In this document: positions 9,361 through 18,559 of the stretch, piece by piece
Layout: every line of letters starts with the position of its first letter
How positions within the stretch are numbered: the first letter of the stretch is position 1
Assembly (NCBI RefSeq): GCF_012641475.1
Contig: NZ_JABAIL010000001.1
Location: forward strand, 124,001 to 188,000
DNA from: Flammeovirga agarivorans
GTDB taxonomy: Bacteria > Bacteroidota > Bacteroidia > Cytophagales > Flammeovirgaceae
Direction of reading: 5' to 3'
DNA length: 64,000 nucleotides
Translations under genes and position numbers: made by a program
Notes under the pieces: model-generated
Database searches by the model: none
The model's input: the letters and a program-made list of their open reading frames with translations, nothing else
Told to the model about the DNA's origin: nothing

Positions 9361-10860
9361 TTATTCTGAAACCCAAGAAAAACTACGTTTTACGGCTTTT
9401 TTCCAGGATTTAATTCTCTTTTTACATTCTTTCTCTAGAATTTTTGGAGAGAAGATCTTTTCCTGTTCCCAAATCTTTTGAATTTCATCGATTGAGTCCC
9501 AATATCCTATAGATAATCCTGCTAAAAATGCAGCGCCAAGGGCGGTTGTTTCCATGTCTTTTGGACGTACAACATCGACTTGGCAAATATCACTTTGGAT
9601 TTGCATGAGTAGATTGTTAGCAGAAGCTCCACCATCTACTCTAAGTTCTTTAGTTGGTTTGCCTACATCAGCTTCCATAGCTTTTAATACATCATTGGAT
9701 TGTAAAGCAATTGCTTCTAATGTGGCTCTAACTATATGTCCTTTCTCTGTGCCTCTTGTGATACCTAAAATTGTTCCTCTAGCATATTGGTCCCAATAAG
9801 GAGCTCCAAGTCCGGTTAATGCAGGAACAAATACAACACCTCCATTATCTTTCACTTCTTTTGCTATTTTTTCGGAATGATGTGCTTTTTTTATAATTCC
9901 AAGTCCATCTCTTAACCATTGGATCGCAGCTCCACCAACAAAGACACTTCCTTCAAGTGCATAGTTTGTTTCATCTCCAATTTTCCAAGCTATAGTAGTC
10001 AATAACTTGTTTTGAGAAGAGATTGCTTTTTTACCGGTATTCATCATAATAAAACAGCCGGTTCCATACGTATTTTTAGCCATGCCTTTGTTGACACACA
10101 TCTGACCAAATAATGCAGCTTGCTGATCCCCAGCAATTCCTGAGATGGGGATTTTTGATGCAAAAAGTGTTGTGGCAGTCTTAGCATAGACTTCGCTACT
10201 AGATTTTACTTCTGGAAGCATGCTTTCTGGAATATCAAAAATCTTTAATAATTCTGGGTCCCATTTGAGATCATGAATATTAAAGAGCATAGTTCTACTT
10301 GCATTACTTACATCAGTAACATGAATTTTTCCTCTTGTTAGGTTCCAGATAAGCCAGCTGTCTACTGTACCAAATTTTAATAACCCCTTTTCAGCTTTTT
10401 GTCTTGCACCTTTTACGTTATTCAGTAGCCAATTGATCTTACTTGCGGAGAAATAAGCATCAATAATTAACCCTGTTTTTTCCTGAATTTTTTTTGAATA
10501 CTTTTTTTTGAGCGAGTCGCAAAATTTGGCAGTTCTTCTATCTTGCCAAACGATGGCATTATAAATCGGTTTTCCAGTTTTTGTATCCCAAATAATTGTT
10601 GTTTCTCTTTGGTTGGTAATGCCAATAGCTGCAATGTCTAATCCTGTTAAACCAGCCTGAGCAACAACTTCTGCGGAAACACTAGCTTGTGTAGACCATA
10701 TTTCTTTGGGATCATGTTCAACCCATCCGGGTTTAGGATAAATTTGTTTGAATTCTTTTTGGGCAATACTGTTTATTCGTCCTTTGTGATCGAATAGTAT
10801 GGCTCTAGAGCTTGTAGTTCCTTGGTCTAAAGAGAGTATAAATTTATGTTTTTTATTCAT
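9361..10860 (-). CDS. glpK: Glycerol kinase
   Basis: At 499 residues this is the usual length for GlpK (FGGY family). It starts with [16 protein letters not shown], the first phosphate motif. It has the [14 protein letters not shown] segment, the [16 protein letters not shown]/catalytic region, the [17 protein letters not shown] segment, and the [14 protein letters not shown] adenosine motif near the C-terminus. It phosphorylates glycerol to glycerol-3-phosphate. No glpF or glpD lies nearby, so it feeds phospholipid synthesis or unlinked catabolic genes. A nested inverted repeat (10862-10867/10898-10903 and 10874-10877/10888-10891) lies directly before the ATG and could fold over the start. 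Confidence 0.95.
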   Translation of the reverse strand: MNKKHKFILSLDQGTTSSRAILFDHKGRINSIAQKEFKQIYPKPGWVEHDPKEIWSTQASVSAEVVAQAGLTGLDIAAIGITNQRETTIIWDTKTGKPIYNAIVWQDRRTAKFCDSLKKKYSKKIQEKTGLIIDAYFSASKINWLLNNVKGARQKAEKGLLKFGTVDSWLIWNLTRGKIHVTDVSNASRTMLFNIHDLKWDPELLKIFDIPESMLPEVKSSSEVYAKTATTLFASKIPISGIAGDQQAALFGQMCVNKGMAKNTYGTGCFIMMNTGKKAISSQNKLLTTIAWKIGDETNYALEGSVFVGGAAIQWLRDGLGIIKKAHHSEKIAKEVKDNGGVVFVPALTGLGAPYWDQYARGTILGITRGTEKGHIVRATLEAIALQSNDVLKAMEADVGKPTKELRVDGGASANNLLMQIQSDICQVDVVRPKDMETTALGAAFLAGLSIGYWDSIDEIQKIWEQEKIFSPKILEKECKKRIKSWKKAVKRSFSWVSE

Positions 10861-10914
10861 AAGAAGGTGATAGCTGTTTTATTGGTTACAGATTATTCCT
10901 TCTAAATTATAAAA

Positions 10915-13131
10915 TTATACTGTGAAATTGAATCCTATTACTAGAGTATCATCAATGGATTTATGGCTGATGCCCTCAGATGGAGAAATCCAATTGATAT
11001 ATTCTTTTCTTAAAAGATCTTTTTGCACCTCGAATGGAAGGTGAGAATGTTCAAATAAGAATTTTCTAAGGTTTTTCTCTAAGTATTTTTTGTTATGAAT
11101 GCCTCCAAATTGGTCTCCAAACCCATCAGAATACATATATAATTTAATATCACTAGTGATATTGAAGGTATGTCGCTCGAAAGGTTTTTTGGGAGTAAAT
11201 AGAGTTTCACCAATAGATCTTCTTGTACCTTTTATGTAAACAGGCTCATTTTCATTAATAAAGTATAAAGGTCTTTTGGCTCCAGCAAAGGAGATAGTTT
11301 TAGCTAAAATATCATATACTAGGATAGATACATCCATCCCTGAAATGTCTTTATTTAATGACGATTCCACATCGATTCGCTGATCTAATTCTTCTAGGAT
11401 TTCATCGGGGTGAACATGACCTTCATCGATAATATCACTTAAAGTTTTTACTCCTAAAGTAGCCAATAGAGAAGCTGGTGCACCATGTCCAGTACAGTCC
11501 ATCAGAGTGATAAAAATATAATCGTCTTTCTTTTCAATATGGTAAATATCTCCACTTACTTCTTGTAGAGGTTTCCAAAAAATAAAATGCTCAGGTAATG
11601 CTTGTTTAGTATCTCTAGGGATTTCAACTATGGAGCGCTGAATTTTACTTGCAAGCTTTAAACTATCCATTAATTCGGAGTGGATAGTTAATATTTCATG
11701 GTTTTGCTCTCTAATAAGCTTATAGGTTTTTCTTCCTTTTCTATTGATTAGATAAATGAAGACTAAAAAGGCTAATAGAAGTAAAGAAATCATGATTAAG
11801 AATAAATTGATTCTATTCTGGTAAATGATTTTTTCTTCTTTTAATTCTTTCTGCTTATTGAGTTGGTCAATGAGTAAAAGTTGCTGCTTATTTTCAAATT
11901 TACTGTTGATGTCTTCAATGATTTTCTTTTGTTCAAGGTCATTGATTTTTTCGTTGACCACTAACCATTTATCCAAGTAGTGGTAAGCCTTTTTATAGTT
12001 TTTCTTTTCAATGTAAGATTGATGAAGGTGTTTCAGAATGTTTCTGTATTCTATGGTATAATGGTCCTCATTGTAAAACTGTTCAGCCTTTTTTAGAAGT
12101 ACAATGGCTTGATCATATTTACCCATATTATAATAGCACTCCCCTTCGATATAGTAGCTTTTATTCAGAATATGATGGTTTTTTATTTCCTTACTTAACT
12201 CTTGTGACTTTTTAATGAAAGAAAGAGCTACACTGTATTCTTCTTTCATGATTAGTACATTGGAGATATTCAAATAAGTCTCACAAATTCTATAACTATT
12301 GTTTTGTTTTTTGTAAAGAGATAGTGCGATATAGAACTTTTCTAATGCCTGATCAGCTTCTTTTAGTTGATGGTAGATGGCTCCGATATTACTATTAGCA
12401 CTTGCAATTCCTCTAGGGTAGTCAATTTCTTCTGCTATACTTTCAGCTCTTTCATAAAAGGAGATAGCTTTATTAAAGCTTTTTGTATTGAAATGAACTT
12501 GACCAATATTATTAAGAGCGATGATCATATCTTTTTTATAATCTTGCTCTGTATTAATCTCTAAATCTTTAGTATAATATTTTAATGCTTTAGAATAGTT
12601 TCCTTGAATTTTATGTATTGCTCCAAGGTTATTTAAAGCAATAGAAAGACCAATGGTGTCTTGTTTATTTTCTAGATGATAAATAGCGGTTTTATAATGA
12701 TTGATTGCCGAATCGTATTGGTAAAGTGATTTGTAATTTCTCGCCAACTCAATGTAGATGTCGCCAACTTCATCAACATTGTTGGTTTTGTCTACCCAAT
12801 AAATAGCACTTAAGGCTGACTTTTTACCTTCATTATACTGTTTTAACCTTCGAAATGATCTGGATTGATATAAAAATAAACATGGCAAATGATCATAGTA
12901 TAATGACTCTTTTGATAAAGAAATACTATTTGATGCACTTTCTAAGGATGCATTGTAATCACGTTTTTTGTAAAGGTCTTTAGTGTGTTGCACAGAGAAT
13001 TTGATGGAATCTTTTAAAGCATCATTGCTTTGTTCCTTCTGTGTTGTGTCCTCTGATTTTAAAGTAGCTCTATTGTCAAAATTACACCCAAAGGCAATAA
13101 CGATGAGTAATATGTTAAGTAATCTATTCAG
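10915..13131 (-). CDS. TPR-SpoIIE serine phosphatase, predicted lipoprotein with a CTG start
   Basis: The domain order is a lipoprotein signal, about seven TPR motifs, one transmembrane helix (about residues 435-458) and a SpoIIE/PP2C phosphatase domain. The phosphatase metal ligands are visible in SGDIYH, LMDCTGHGAP, YSDGFGDQ and DDTLVIGF. No ATG gives a full-length product. A GTG at 12993 would begin inside the sequence. The frame stays open to a stop at 13156-13158, and from a CTG at 13129-13131 it encodes MNRLLNILLIVIAFGC, a textbook signal with lipobox Cys16. I therefore place the start there (738 residues), in the leader AAATAAAAATAAA. The enzyme probably reverses phosphorylation of an anti-sigma-antagonist-like partner in response to envelope signals; its partner is not encoded here. 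Confidence 0.75.
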   Translation of the reverse strand: MNRLLNILLIVIAFGCNFDNRATLKSEDTTQKEQSNDALKDSIKFSVQHTKDLYKKRDYNASLESASNSISLSKESLYYDHLPCLFLYQSRSFRRLKQYNEGKKSALSAIYWVDKTNNVDEVGDIYIELARNYKSLYQYDSAINHYKTAIYHLENKQDTIGLSIALNNLGAIHKIQGNYSKALKYYTKDLEINTEQDYKKDMIIALNNIGQVHFNTKSFNKAISFYERAESIAEEIDYPRGIASANSNIGAIYHQLKEADQALEKFYIALSLYKKQNNSYRICETYLNISNVLIMKEEYSVALSFIKKSQELSKEIKNHHILNKSYYIEGECYYNMGKYDQAIVLLKKAEQFYNEDHYTIEYRNILKHLHQSYIEKKNYKKAYHYLDKWLVVNEKINDLEQKKIIEDINSKFENKQQLLLIDQLNKQKELKEEKIIYQNRINLFLIMISLLLLAFLVFIYLINRKGRKTYKLIREQNHEILTIHSELMDSLKLASKIQRSIVEIPRDTKQALPEHFIFWKPLQEVSGDIYHIEKKDDYIFITLMDCTGHGAPASLLATLGVKTLSDIIDEGHVHPDEILEELDQRIDVESSLNKDISGMDVSILVYDILAKTISFAGAKRPLYFINENEPVYIKGTRRSIGETLFTPKKPFERHTFNITSDIKLYMYSDGFGDQFGGIHNKKYLEKNLRKFLFEHSHLPFEVQKDLLRKEYINWISPSEGISHKSIDDTLVIGFNFTV

Positions 13132-13234
13132 TTTATTTTTATTTAGTCGCGTAAATTAAATGGAAGTAAGTAAGTATCTGTATTTATGTAAAGGTAAAGG
13201 ATTGATTTTAATTTTAAAAAACCAACCCTTTCCA

Positions 13235-13242
13235 CAAATTTA
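13235..13242 (-). promoter_or_regulatory. Possible -7 box upstream of the SpoIIE phosphatase gene
   Basis: The minus strand reads TAAATTTG, a match to TAnnTTTG, about 104 bases before the proposed CTG start and just after the ruvB stop. The -33 element is not evident. Confidence 0.28.
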
Positions 13243-13249
13243 TAATAAT

Positions 13250-14281
13250 CTAAAATAAAGAACCTTGATTGCCATCTGATGGAGGTGCAATACCTAAATG
13301 TTCATAGGCTTTCATAGTGACTTCTCTACCTCTTGATGTCCTTTTAATGAATCCTTCTTGAATCAAGAAAGGTTCGTAAACTTCTTCAATAGTTTCAGCT
13401 TCATCGCCACATGCTGTAGCGATTGTACTAATACCAACAGGACCACCTTTAAATTTTTCTATAATTGTAGTCAAAATTCGGTTATCCATTTCATCTAAAC
13501 CGCCTTGGTCAACATTCAATGCACCTAAAGCCATTTTTGAAATATCTAATGTAATCTGACCATCACCTTTGATTTCTGCAAAATCTCTAGTTCTTCTTAG
13601 TAGATTATTACAGATACGAGGTGTTCCTCTACTTCTTCTTGCAATTTCGAAGGCAGCATCTTCATTTATAGGAGTATTTAAAATGGCTGATGATCGTTTT
13701 ACAATTTTAGACAACAGAGCGGAATCATAATATTGTAAACGGGCATTGATACCAAATCTAGCTCTTAAAGGAGCAGTCAATAAACCTGATCGAGTGGTTG
13801 CTCCAATTAATGTAAATGGGTTCAAGTCAATTTGTATTGTTCTTGCATTGGGACCAGAATCTAACATAATGTCAATTCTAAAATCTTCCATAGCAGAATA
13901 CAAATATTCCTCTACAACAGGGTTTAAACGGTGTATTTCATCTATGAATAATACATCGTTTTCCTCAAGATTAGTCAATAGGCCAGCTAAATCACTAGGT
14001 TTTTCTAAAACAGGACCTGAAGTGATTTTTATTTCAGCTTCCATTTCGTTGGCAATGATATTCGATAAGGTGGTTTTACCTAAACCGGGAGGTCCGTGTA
14101 AAAGCACATGATCAAGCGGTTCATTACGCTTTTTGGCAGCTAAAACGAATATTTTTAAGTTTTCAACAATTTGATCTTGTCCAGTAAAGTCACCGAATGA
14201 CAGAGGTCTTAATGCTCTTTCAATATCCTTCTCAGCATCAGAGTACCCTGCATCGTCTCCTTTTAAATAGTCTTCTCTCAT
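13250..14281 (-). CDS. ruvB: Holliday junction branch-migration helicase RuvB
   Basis: The 343-residue AAA+ ATPase has the RuvB pattern. The N-terminus reads [19 protein letters not shown], Walker A is [12 protein letters not shown], Walker B is [12 protein letters not shown], and sensor 1 is [17 protein letters not shown]. The C-terminal winged helix contains RTSRGREVT. Hexameric RuvB drives branch migration with RuvA and RuvC. The frame extends 8 codons further to a TTG, but the ATG at 14281 gives the usual N-terminus and lies 21 bases after a likely -7 box. ruvA and ruvC are not in the window. Confidence 0.96.
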   Translation of the reverse strand: MREDYLKGDDAGYSDAEKDIERALRPLSFGDFTGQDQIVENLKIFVLAAKKRNEPLDHVLLHGPPGLGKTTLSNIIANEMEAEIKITSGPVLEKPSDLAGLLTNLEENDVLFIDEIHRLNPVVEEYLYSAMEDFRIDIMLDSGPNARTIQIDLNPFTLIGATTRSGLLTAPLRARFGINARLQYYDSALLSKIVKRSSAILNTPINEDAAFEIARRSRGTPRICNNLLRRTRDFAEIKGDGQITLDISKMALGALNVDQGGLDEMDNRILTTIIEKFKGGPVGISTIATACGDEAETIEEVYEPFLIQEGFIKRTSRGREVTMKAYEHLGIAPPSDGNQGSLF

Positions 14282-14302
14282 ATCGGTAATTTCTCTTGAA
14301 AA

Positions 14303-14310
14303 CAAAGGTA
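14303..14310 (-). promoter_or_regulatory. Likely -7 box of ruvB
   Basis: The minus strand reads TACCTTTG, matching TAnnTTTG, with 21 bases to the ruvB ATG. It sits in the divergent gap shared with the M16 protease gene. No clear -33 TTG is seen. Confidence 0.4.
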
Positions 14311-14335
14311 GTAAAATGTTCTCTCTATTTTATGC

Positions 14336-14366
14336 TTTGTAAAGTGGTGATTGACTGCTAACTTTA
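14336..14366 (+). promoter_or_regulatory. Likely promoter of the M16-porQ operon
   Basis: A TTTG -33 element (14336-14339) is separated by 19 bases from TAACTTTA (14359-14366), which differs from the Bacteroidota -7 consensus TAnnTTTG only in the last base. It ends 23 bases before the ATG at 14390. Spacing and position are right for a promoter. Confidence 0.45.
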
Positions 14367-14389
14367 TCTGATCACTTAAAATATAAAGA

Positions 14390-15628
14390 ATGATTCAATT
14401 TAATGAGTTCGTCCTTGACAATGGTTTAAAGGTGTACGTTCATGAAGATCATCATATTGCTTCGGCAGTAGTGAATATAATGTATGATGTGGGCTCGAGA
14501 GATGAAAATCCTAATAAGACAGGTTTTGCACACTTATTCGAACATTTAATGTTTGGAGGTTCAGTCAATATTCCTTCATATGATACTCCTTTACAGAAAG
14601 TTGGAGGAACTAACAATGCCTTTACTTCTCCTGATATCACTAATTATTACATCACACTTCCAGCTCAAAACTTAGAAACAGCTTTTTGGTTAGAAGCGGA
14701 TAGAATGTTAAGCCTTTCATTTGATCCAAAAGTATTGGAAGTTCAAAGAAAGGTAGTGATAGAAGAATACAAGCAGAGGTATATTAACCAACCTTATGGT
14801 GACGTTTGGCATCATTTAAGAGAGTTAGCATATGAGAAGCATTCTTACAATTGGCCTACCATAGGCAAAGATATTAGTCATATCGAAGAGGCTACAATGG
14901 ATGATGTTAAAGCATTTTTCCAAAAGTATTATGTACCCTCTAATGCAGTGATGGTGGTGGCTGGTAACGTTAAACTTGAAGAAGTTAAACGTTTAAGTGA
15001 AAAATGGTTTGCTTCAATTCCAAGTGGAGTAAAACCAGAAAGAAATATACCAGTAGAGCCTATTCAAACGGCACCAAAAAGAAAAATTGTTGAAGAAAGT
15101 GTTCCTTTAGATATGTTGTATAAGGTATGGCATATGGAAGGACGAACTGATGAAAGTTATTATTCAACAGATTTAGTGAGTGATTTATTAGGAAGAGGTA
15201 AATCTTCAGTTTTATATCAAAAGCTAGTTAAGAACGAACAGCTCTTCTCAGGTTTAAGTGCTTACATCACTGGATCATTTGACCCGGGATTATTATGCAT
15301 TACCGGTAAAATGGCAGATGGTGTGACTATCGAAGATGCTGAAGCGGGCTTAAATGACACTTTAAAAGAATTCTCAAGCAAGGAGATTCCTACAGAGAGT
15401 TTAGAAAAAGTGAAAAATCAAGCTGAATTCTCAATGACATATGGTAAAACAGAAATTTTACCAAGAGCGATGTCAATTGCATTTGGAGCTACTTTAGGAA
15501 ATCCAAATCTAATTAATGAGGAAGAAGAAAAATTAAGAAGTGTTACTGTAGAAGAAGTGACATCAAAAGCAAAAAATATACTTACTGAAGATAACTCATC
15601 AACTCTTTATTATAAGGCAAAGAAATAA
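14390..15628 (+). CDS. M16 family zinc metallopeptidase
   Basis: This 412-residue M16 protein keeps the inverted zinc motif H48-L-F-E51-H52 in FAHLFEHLMFGGS. A downstream glutamate ligand lies in VIEEYKQR (E125 or E126). The second half has the usual M16 C-terminal fold with LLGRGKSSVLYQKLV. It probably degrades peptides. No signal peptide is visible, so it is likely cytoplasmic, or exported by an unseen route. Its stop overlaps the porQ ATG by one base (TAATG), so the two are co-translated. Its probable non-catalytic partner is at 439-1725, about 12.7 kb away. Confidence 0.9.
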   Translation: MIQFNEFVLDNGLKVYVHEDHHIASAVVNIMYDVGSRDENPNKTGFAHLFEHLMFGGSVNIPSYDTPLQKVGGTNNAFTSPDITNYYITLPAQNLETAFWLEADRMLSLSFDPKVLEVQRKVVIEEYKQRYINQPYGDVWHHLRELAYEKHSYNWPTIGKDISHIEEATMDDVKAFFQKYYVPSNAVMVVAGNVKLEEVKRLSEKWFASIPSGVKPERNIPVEPIQTAPKRKIVEESVPLDMLYKVWHMEGRTDESYYSTDLVSDLLGRGKSSVLYQKLVKNEQLFSGLSAYITGSFDPGLLCITGKMADGVTIEDAEAGLNDTLKEFSSKEIPTESLEKVKNQAEFSMTYGKTEILPRAMSIAFGATLGNPNLINEEEEKLRSVTVEEVTSKAKNILTEDNSSTLYYKAKK

Positions 15629-16689
15629 TGAGGAACAATTTTTTTTCGTTAAACTTATTCATCTTATTCATTTCGTCTATTACCGTTTCTTATGCTCAGC
15701 TTGGTGGAGTTGATGCATTTAATTTTTTGACAGTACCTACCAATGCAAGACAAGTAGGATTAGGCGGATTTTTAATCACATCAGGCTTAGATGATCCCAA
15801 TGCGATGTTCTACAATTCGGCTCTATTAGGAGAAGAATCTGTGGACAAAGTCGTATTCAATTATTACGATTATCATACTACTGCAGGTATGACCTCTTTA
15901 GGTTATGCCAAACAGTTGGGTGGTGGAATTGTGGGCTTTGGTATGGCATATATGGGGTATGGTGAATTTGATGGATTTGACCAAAACGGAAATTATACTG
16001 GTACTTATAATGCCAATGACTATTGGCTGCAAGGTAGTTATACTTACAAACAAGGTGTTTTTTCTTTTTCAGCCAATATGAAGTTTGCCGCTTCTAAAAT
16101 TGAAAGTTATAAAGCTAATGCATTAATGTTTGATATGAATGGTGCTTTCATTCACCCAACAAAAGATTTGGTTGTTGGATTGTCCGTAAAAAATGCAGGT
16201 TTTGTAATGAGACAATATCAACCAAATGATACTAGTGAATTACCTTTTGATACCCAACTAGGACTCTCATTTAAGCCAGAACGTATGCCATTGCGATTTT
16301 CTGTGACGTATCATCACATTCATCAGTTCGATATTACGTATACAGATACATCCTTAAAAGGAGAACAGGACGCTTTTGGCAATGATTTATATAAAGAACC
16401 GACATTTGCTGACAAATTGTCACGACATTTTGCCTTTGGAGGTGAATTTGTATTAGGGAAAGTGGTAAACGTTCGCGCAGGATACAATGTAATGCGTAGA
16501 AAAGAAATGATCACTCAAGGTGTCAAAGGAATGGCAGGGATGTCATTAGGAGCAGCCTTGAAGATCAAAAAACATATTGACTTCGGATACAGTGTGGCTT
16601 GGTATCATGTAGCAGGACCTACCAATAGTTTAAGTTTATCCATTGCTACTAAAGGATGGGATAAACGTAAAAAAACTGTGATTGAATAA
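15628..16689 (+). CDS. porQ: Type IX secretion system protein PorQ
   Basis: This 353-residue outer-membrane protein has a signal peptide (cleavage likely after VSYAQ, around residue 24) and the PorQ opening GGVDAFNFLTVPTNARQVGLGG. A FadL-like barrel follows and ends near a LSLSIATKGW strand. In Porphyromonas PorQ belongs to the PorU-V-Q-Z attachment complex, which cleaves the T9SS signal from cargo and links the cargo to lipopolysaccharide. It is co-translated with the M16 peptidase and followed 27 bases later by hslU. Usual neighbours such as cmk are not seen. Confidence 0.88.
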   Translation: MRNNFFSLNLFILFISSITVSYAQLGGVDAFNFLTVPTNARQVGLGGFLITSGLDDPNAMFYNSALLGEESVDKVVFNYYDYHTTAGMTSLGYAKQLGGGIVGFGMAYMGYGEFDGFDQNGNYTGTYNANDYWLQGSYTYKQGVFSFSANMKFAASKIESYKANALMFDMNGAFIHPTKDLVVGLSVKNAGFVMRQYQPNDTSELPFDTQLGLSFKPERMPLRFSVTYHHIHQFDITYTDTSLKGEQDAFGNDLYKEPTFADKLSRHFAFGGEFVLGKVVNVRAGYNVMRRKEMITQGVKGMAGMSLGAALKIKKHIDFGYSVAWYHVAGPTNSLSLSIATKGWDKRKKTVIE

Positions 16690-16716
16690 AATATCAACCC
16701 TATTAAATAAAAAATT

Positions 16717-18090
16717 ATGCTTGAAAACTCGAATTATTTAACACCAAGAGAGATAGTACAAGAATTAGATAAATATATTATTGGTCAGGCAGATGCAAAG
16801 AAAAATGTATCAATAGCGCTTAGAAACCGTTGGCGTAGAATGAATGTAAAGGGTGACCTTCGCAAAGAAATTATGCCAAATAATATATTAATGATTGGTT
16901 CTACTGGTGTTGGTAAAACTGAGATTGCAAGACGTTTAGCTAAGGTTGCAAAAGCACCATTTGTTAAAGTAGAAGCATCTAAGTTTACTGAAGTTGGTTA
17001 TGTTGGTAGAGATGTTGAAAGCATGGTTCGAGACCTTGTAGAGCAATCAGTAGGGATGATTAAAGACCAAAAAAAGGCACTAGTAGAAGAAAAAACACAA
17101 CAAGCTGTTGAAGATGCAATTCTTGATGCATTAATTCCACCATTAAAAGGAACTCCAACAACCAATGCGAATGGTGAATATCTAAATCAAGATCATGAGT
17201 TAAATGAAAAAACTCGTGAGCGTTTTAGAGAAAAATTAAGAGCAGGAGAATTAGAAGATAGAAAAATCGATGTCACTGTTGATAAAAGCTCAAACTCATT
17301 AGGTTTTGTAGGTGGTGCTCCAATGGATGAAGGTTCTATGATGAACATTCAAGAAATGATTAACGGAATGCTTCCTAAGAAAACGAAGAAACGTAAGATG
17401 ACGATCGAAGAGGCGCGTAAAATCTTGGTAGACCAAGAAAGTGCGAAGCTGATCGATATGGATGAAGTGAAAGATGAGGCAGTGAAGTTGGCAGAAAACT
17501 CAGGTATCATTTTCATTGATGAGATTGATAAAGTAGCAAGTGGAGGTTCTAAGCAAGGTGCTGATGTTTCTAGAGAAGGTGTGCAAAGAGACCTTCTTCC
17601 CATCGTAGAAGGCTCAACAGTAAATACTAAACATGGTGTAGTGAAAACTGATCATATTTTATTTATTGCTGCTGGTGCTTTCCATTTATCTAAGCCTTCT
17701 GATTTAATTCCAGAGCTTCAAGGTAGATTCCCAATTAGAGTGGAGTTACAAAGCTTAACGAATGAAGATTTCAAAACAATCTTACGTCAACCTAAGAATG
17801 CTTTAACAAAACAGTATGAAGCATTATTGGATGCTGAAGACGTGAAGTTGAGCTTCAATGAAGATGCGTTGGATGAAATTGCTTCTATTGCTTATGAAAT
17901 CAACGTAGAAGTTGAAAATATTGGAGCAAGAAGATTGCATACTGTAATGTCTCATTTATTAAATGATTTATTATTTGATGTACCAGATGTTATCGGAGCA
18001 AATGCTCAGATCGTTGTTACTAAAGAAATGGTAAATGAGCGTTTATCAGGTCTTGTGAAAAACAGAGATTTAAGCCAATATATCTTATAA
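16717..18090 (+). CDS. hslU: ATP-dependent protease ATPase subunit HslU
   Basis: At 457 residues this AAA+ unfoldase matches HslU. It starts [24 protein letters not shown], has Walker A at residues 61-68 (GSTGVGKT) followed by [17 protein letters not shown], then a long acidic I-domain insertion (about residues 110-240). Walker B is [11 protein letters not shown], sensor 1 lies in [28 protein letters not shown], and the C-terminus (LSQYIL) is the hydrophobic tail that docks into HslV. It unfolds proteins for the HslV peptidase. hslV is not adjacent here, unlike in many bacteria. A strong terminator follows. Confidence 0.96.
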   Translation: MLENSNYLTPREIVQELDKYIIGQADAKKNVSIALRNRWRRMNVKGDLRKEIMPNNILMIGSTGVGKTEIARRLAKVAKAPFVKVEASKFTEVGYVGRDVESMVRDLVEQSVGMIKDQKKALVEEKTQQAVEDAILDALIPPLKGTPTTNANGEYLNQDHELNEKTRERFREKLRAGELEDRKIDVTVDKSSNSLGFVGGAPMDEGSMMNIQEMINGMLPKKTKKRKMTIEEARKILVDQESAKLIDMDEVKDEAVKLAENSGIIFIDEIDKVASGGSKQGADVSREGVQRDLLPIVEGSTVNTKHGVVKTDHILFIAAGAFHLSKPSDLIPELQGRFPIRVELQSLTNEDFKTILRQPKNALTKQYEALLDAEDVKLSFNEDALDEIASIAYEINVEVENIGARRLHTVMSHLLNDLLFDVPDVIGANAQIVVTKEMVNERLSGLVKNRDLSQYIL

Positions 18091-18559
18091 GATAACGATA
18101 TGTTTTGTTGAACATACTGTATGATTATACCGTTGTACAGTAGTGATATAAACAATAAAGTCCTTGATGTAGTTTAATAGCATCAAGGACTTTTTCTGTT
18201 TTATAAGGTATGGAAAATGATATAATCACAATTGGTTGAAATTTGAAAAATATGATGATTTCAATGTTTGAAGAAATAAGGTTTATATTTAAAAAAGTTC
18301 CCAATCATGATATAATCCTATTTATTCTTTATCTAAAAAGGTGATTTTAAGAAATTTTATATGTAATATTATAGAAAGAAAAATAGACTTTTACTTCATC
18401 ACCAACAAACGAAGATTAGATTAGTAAACAATTGAGAAACCACTTAAAAATAACTTCTCTCTTTCTATCTGTATTCATTTCAATCTCACTCTTCAGTAAT
18501 TTAAATAAGAAGGCGATGAACTTAAAGTAGGCTTAATATAGTTAACCAACTTTGAACGA
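18091..18559. other. 469-base intergenic region before the Sus-like operon
   Basis: It contains the hslU terminator (18157-18195) and then about 360 bases of AT-rich sequence with no supportable gene. An 11-base direct repeat, ATGATATAATC, occurs at 18217-18227 and 18307-18317, 90 bases apart. It might be a regulator site, or chance in AT-rich DNA. I found no convincing TAnnTTTG promoter for the susC-like gene, which suggests an alternative sigma factor or an activator. Confidence 0.4.
18157..18195 (+). terminator. Intrinsic terminator after hslU
   Basis: A 13-bp perfect stem (AAAGTCCTTGATG at 18157-18169, CATCAAGGACTTT at 18181-18193) runs into T residues. Confidence 0.85.

Noticed and set aside
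12991..12993. GTG as the start of the SpoIIE phosphatase
   Set aside because: The open frame above it encodes a full lipoprotein signal with lipobox, which would be unlikely by chance. The CTG at 13129-13131 fits better.
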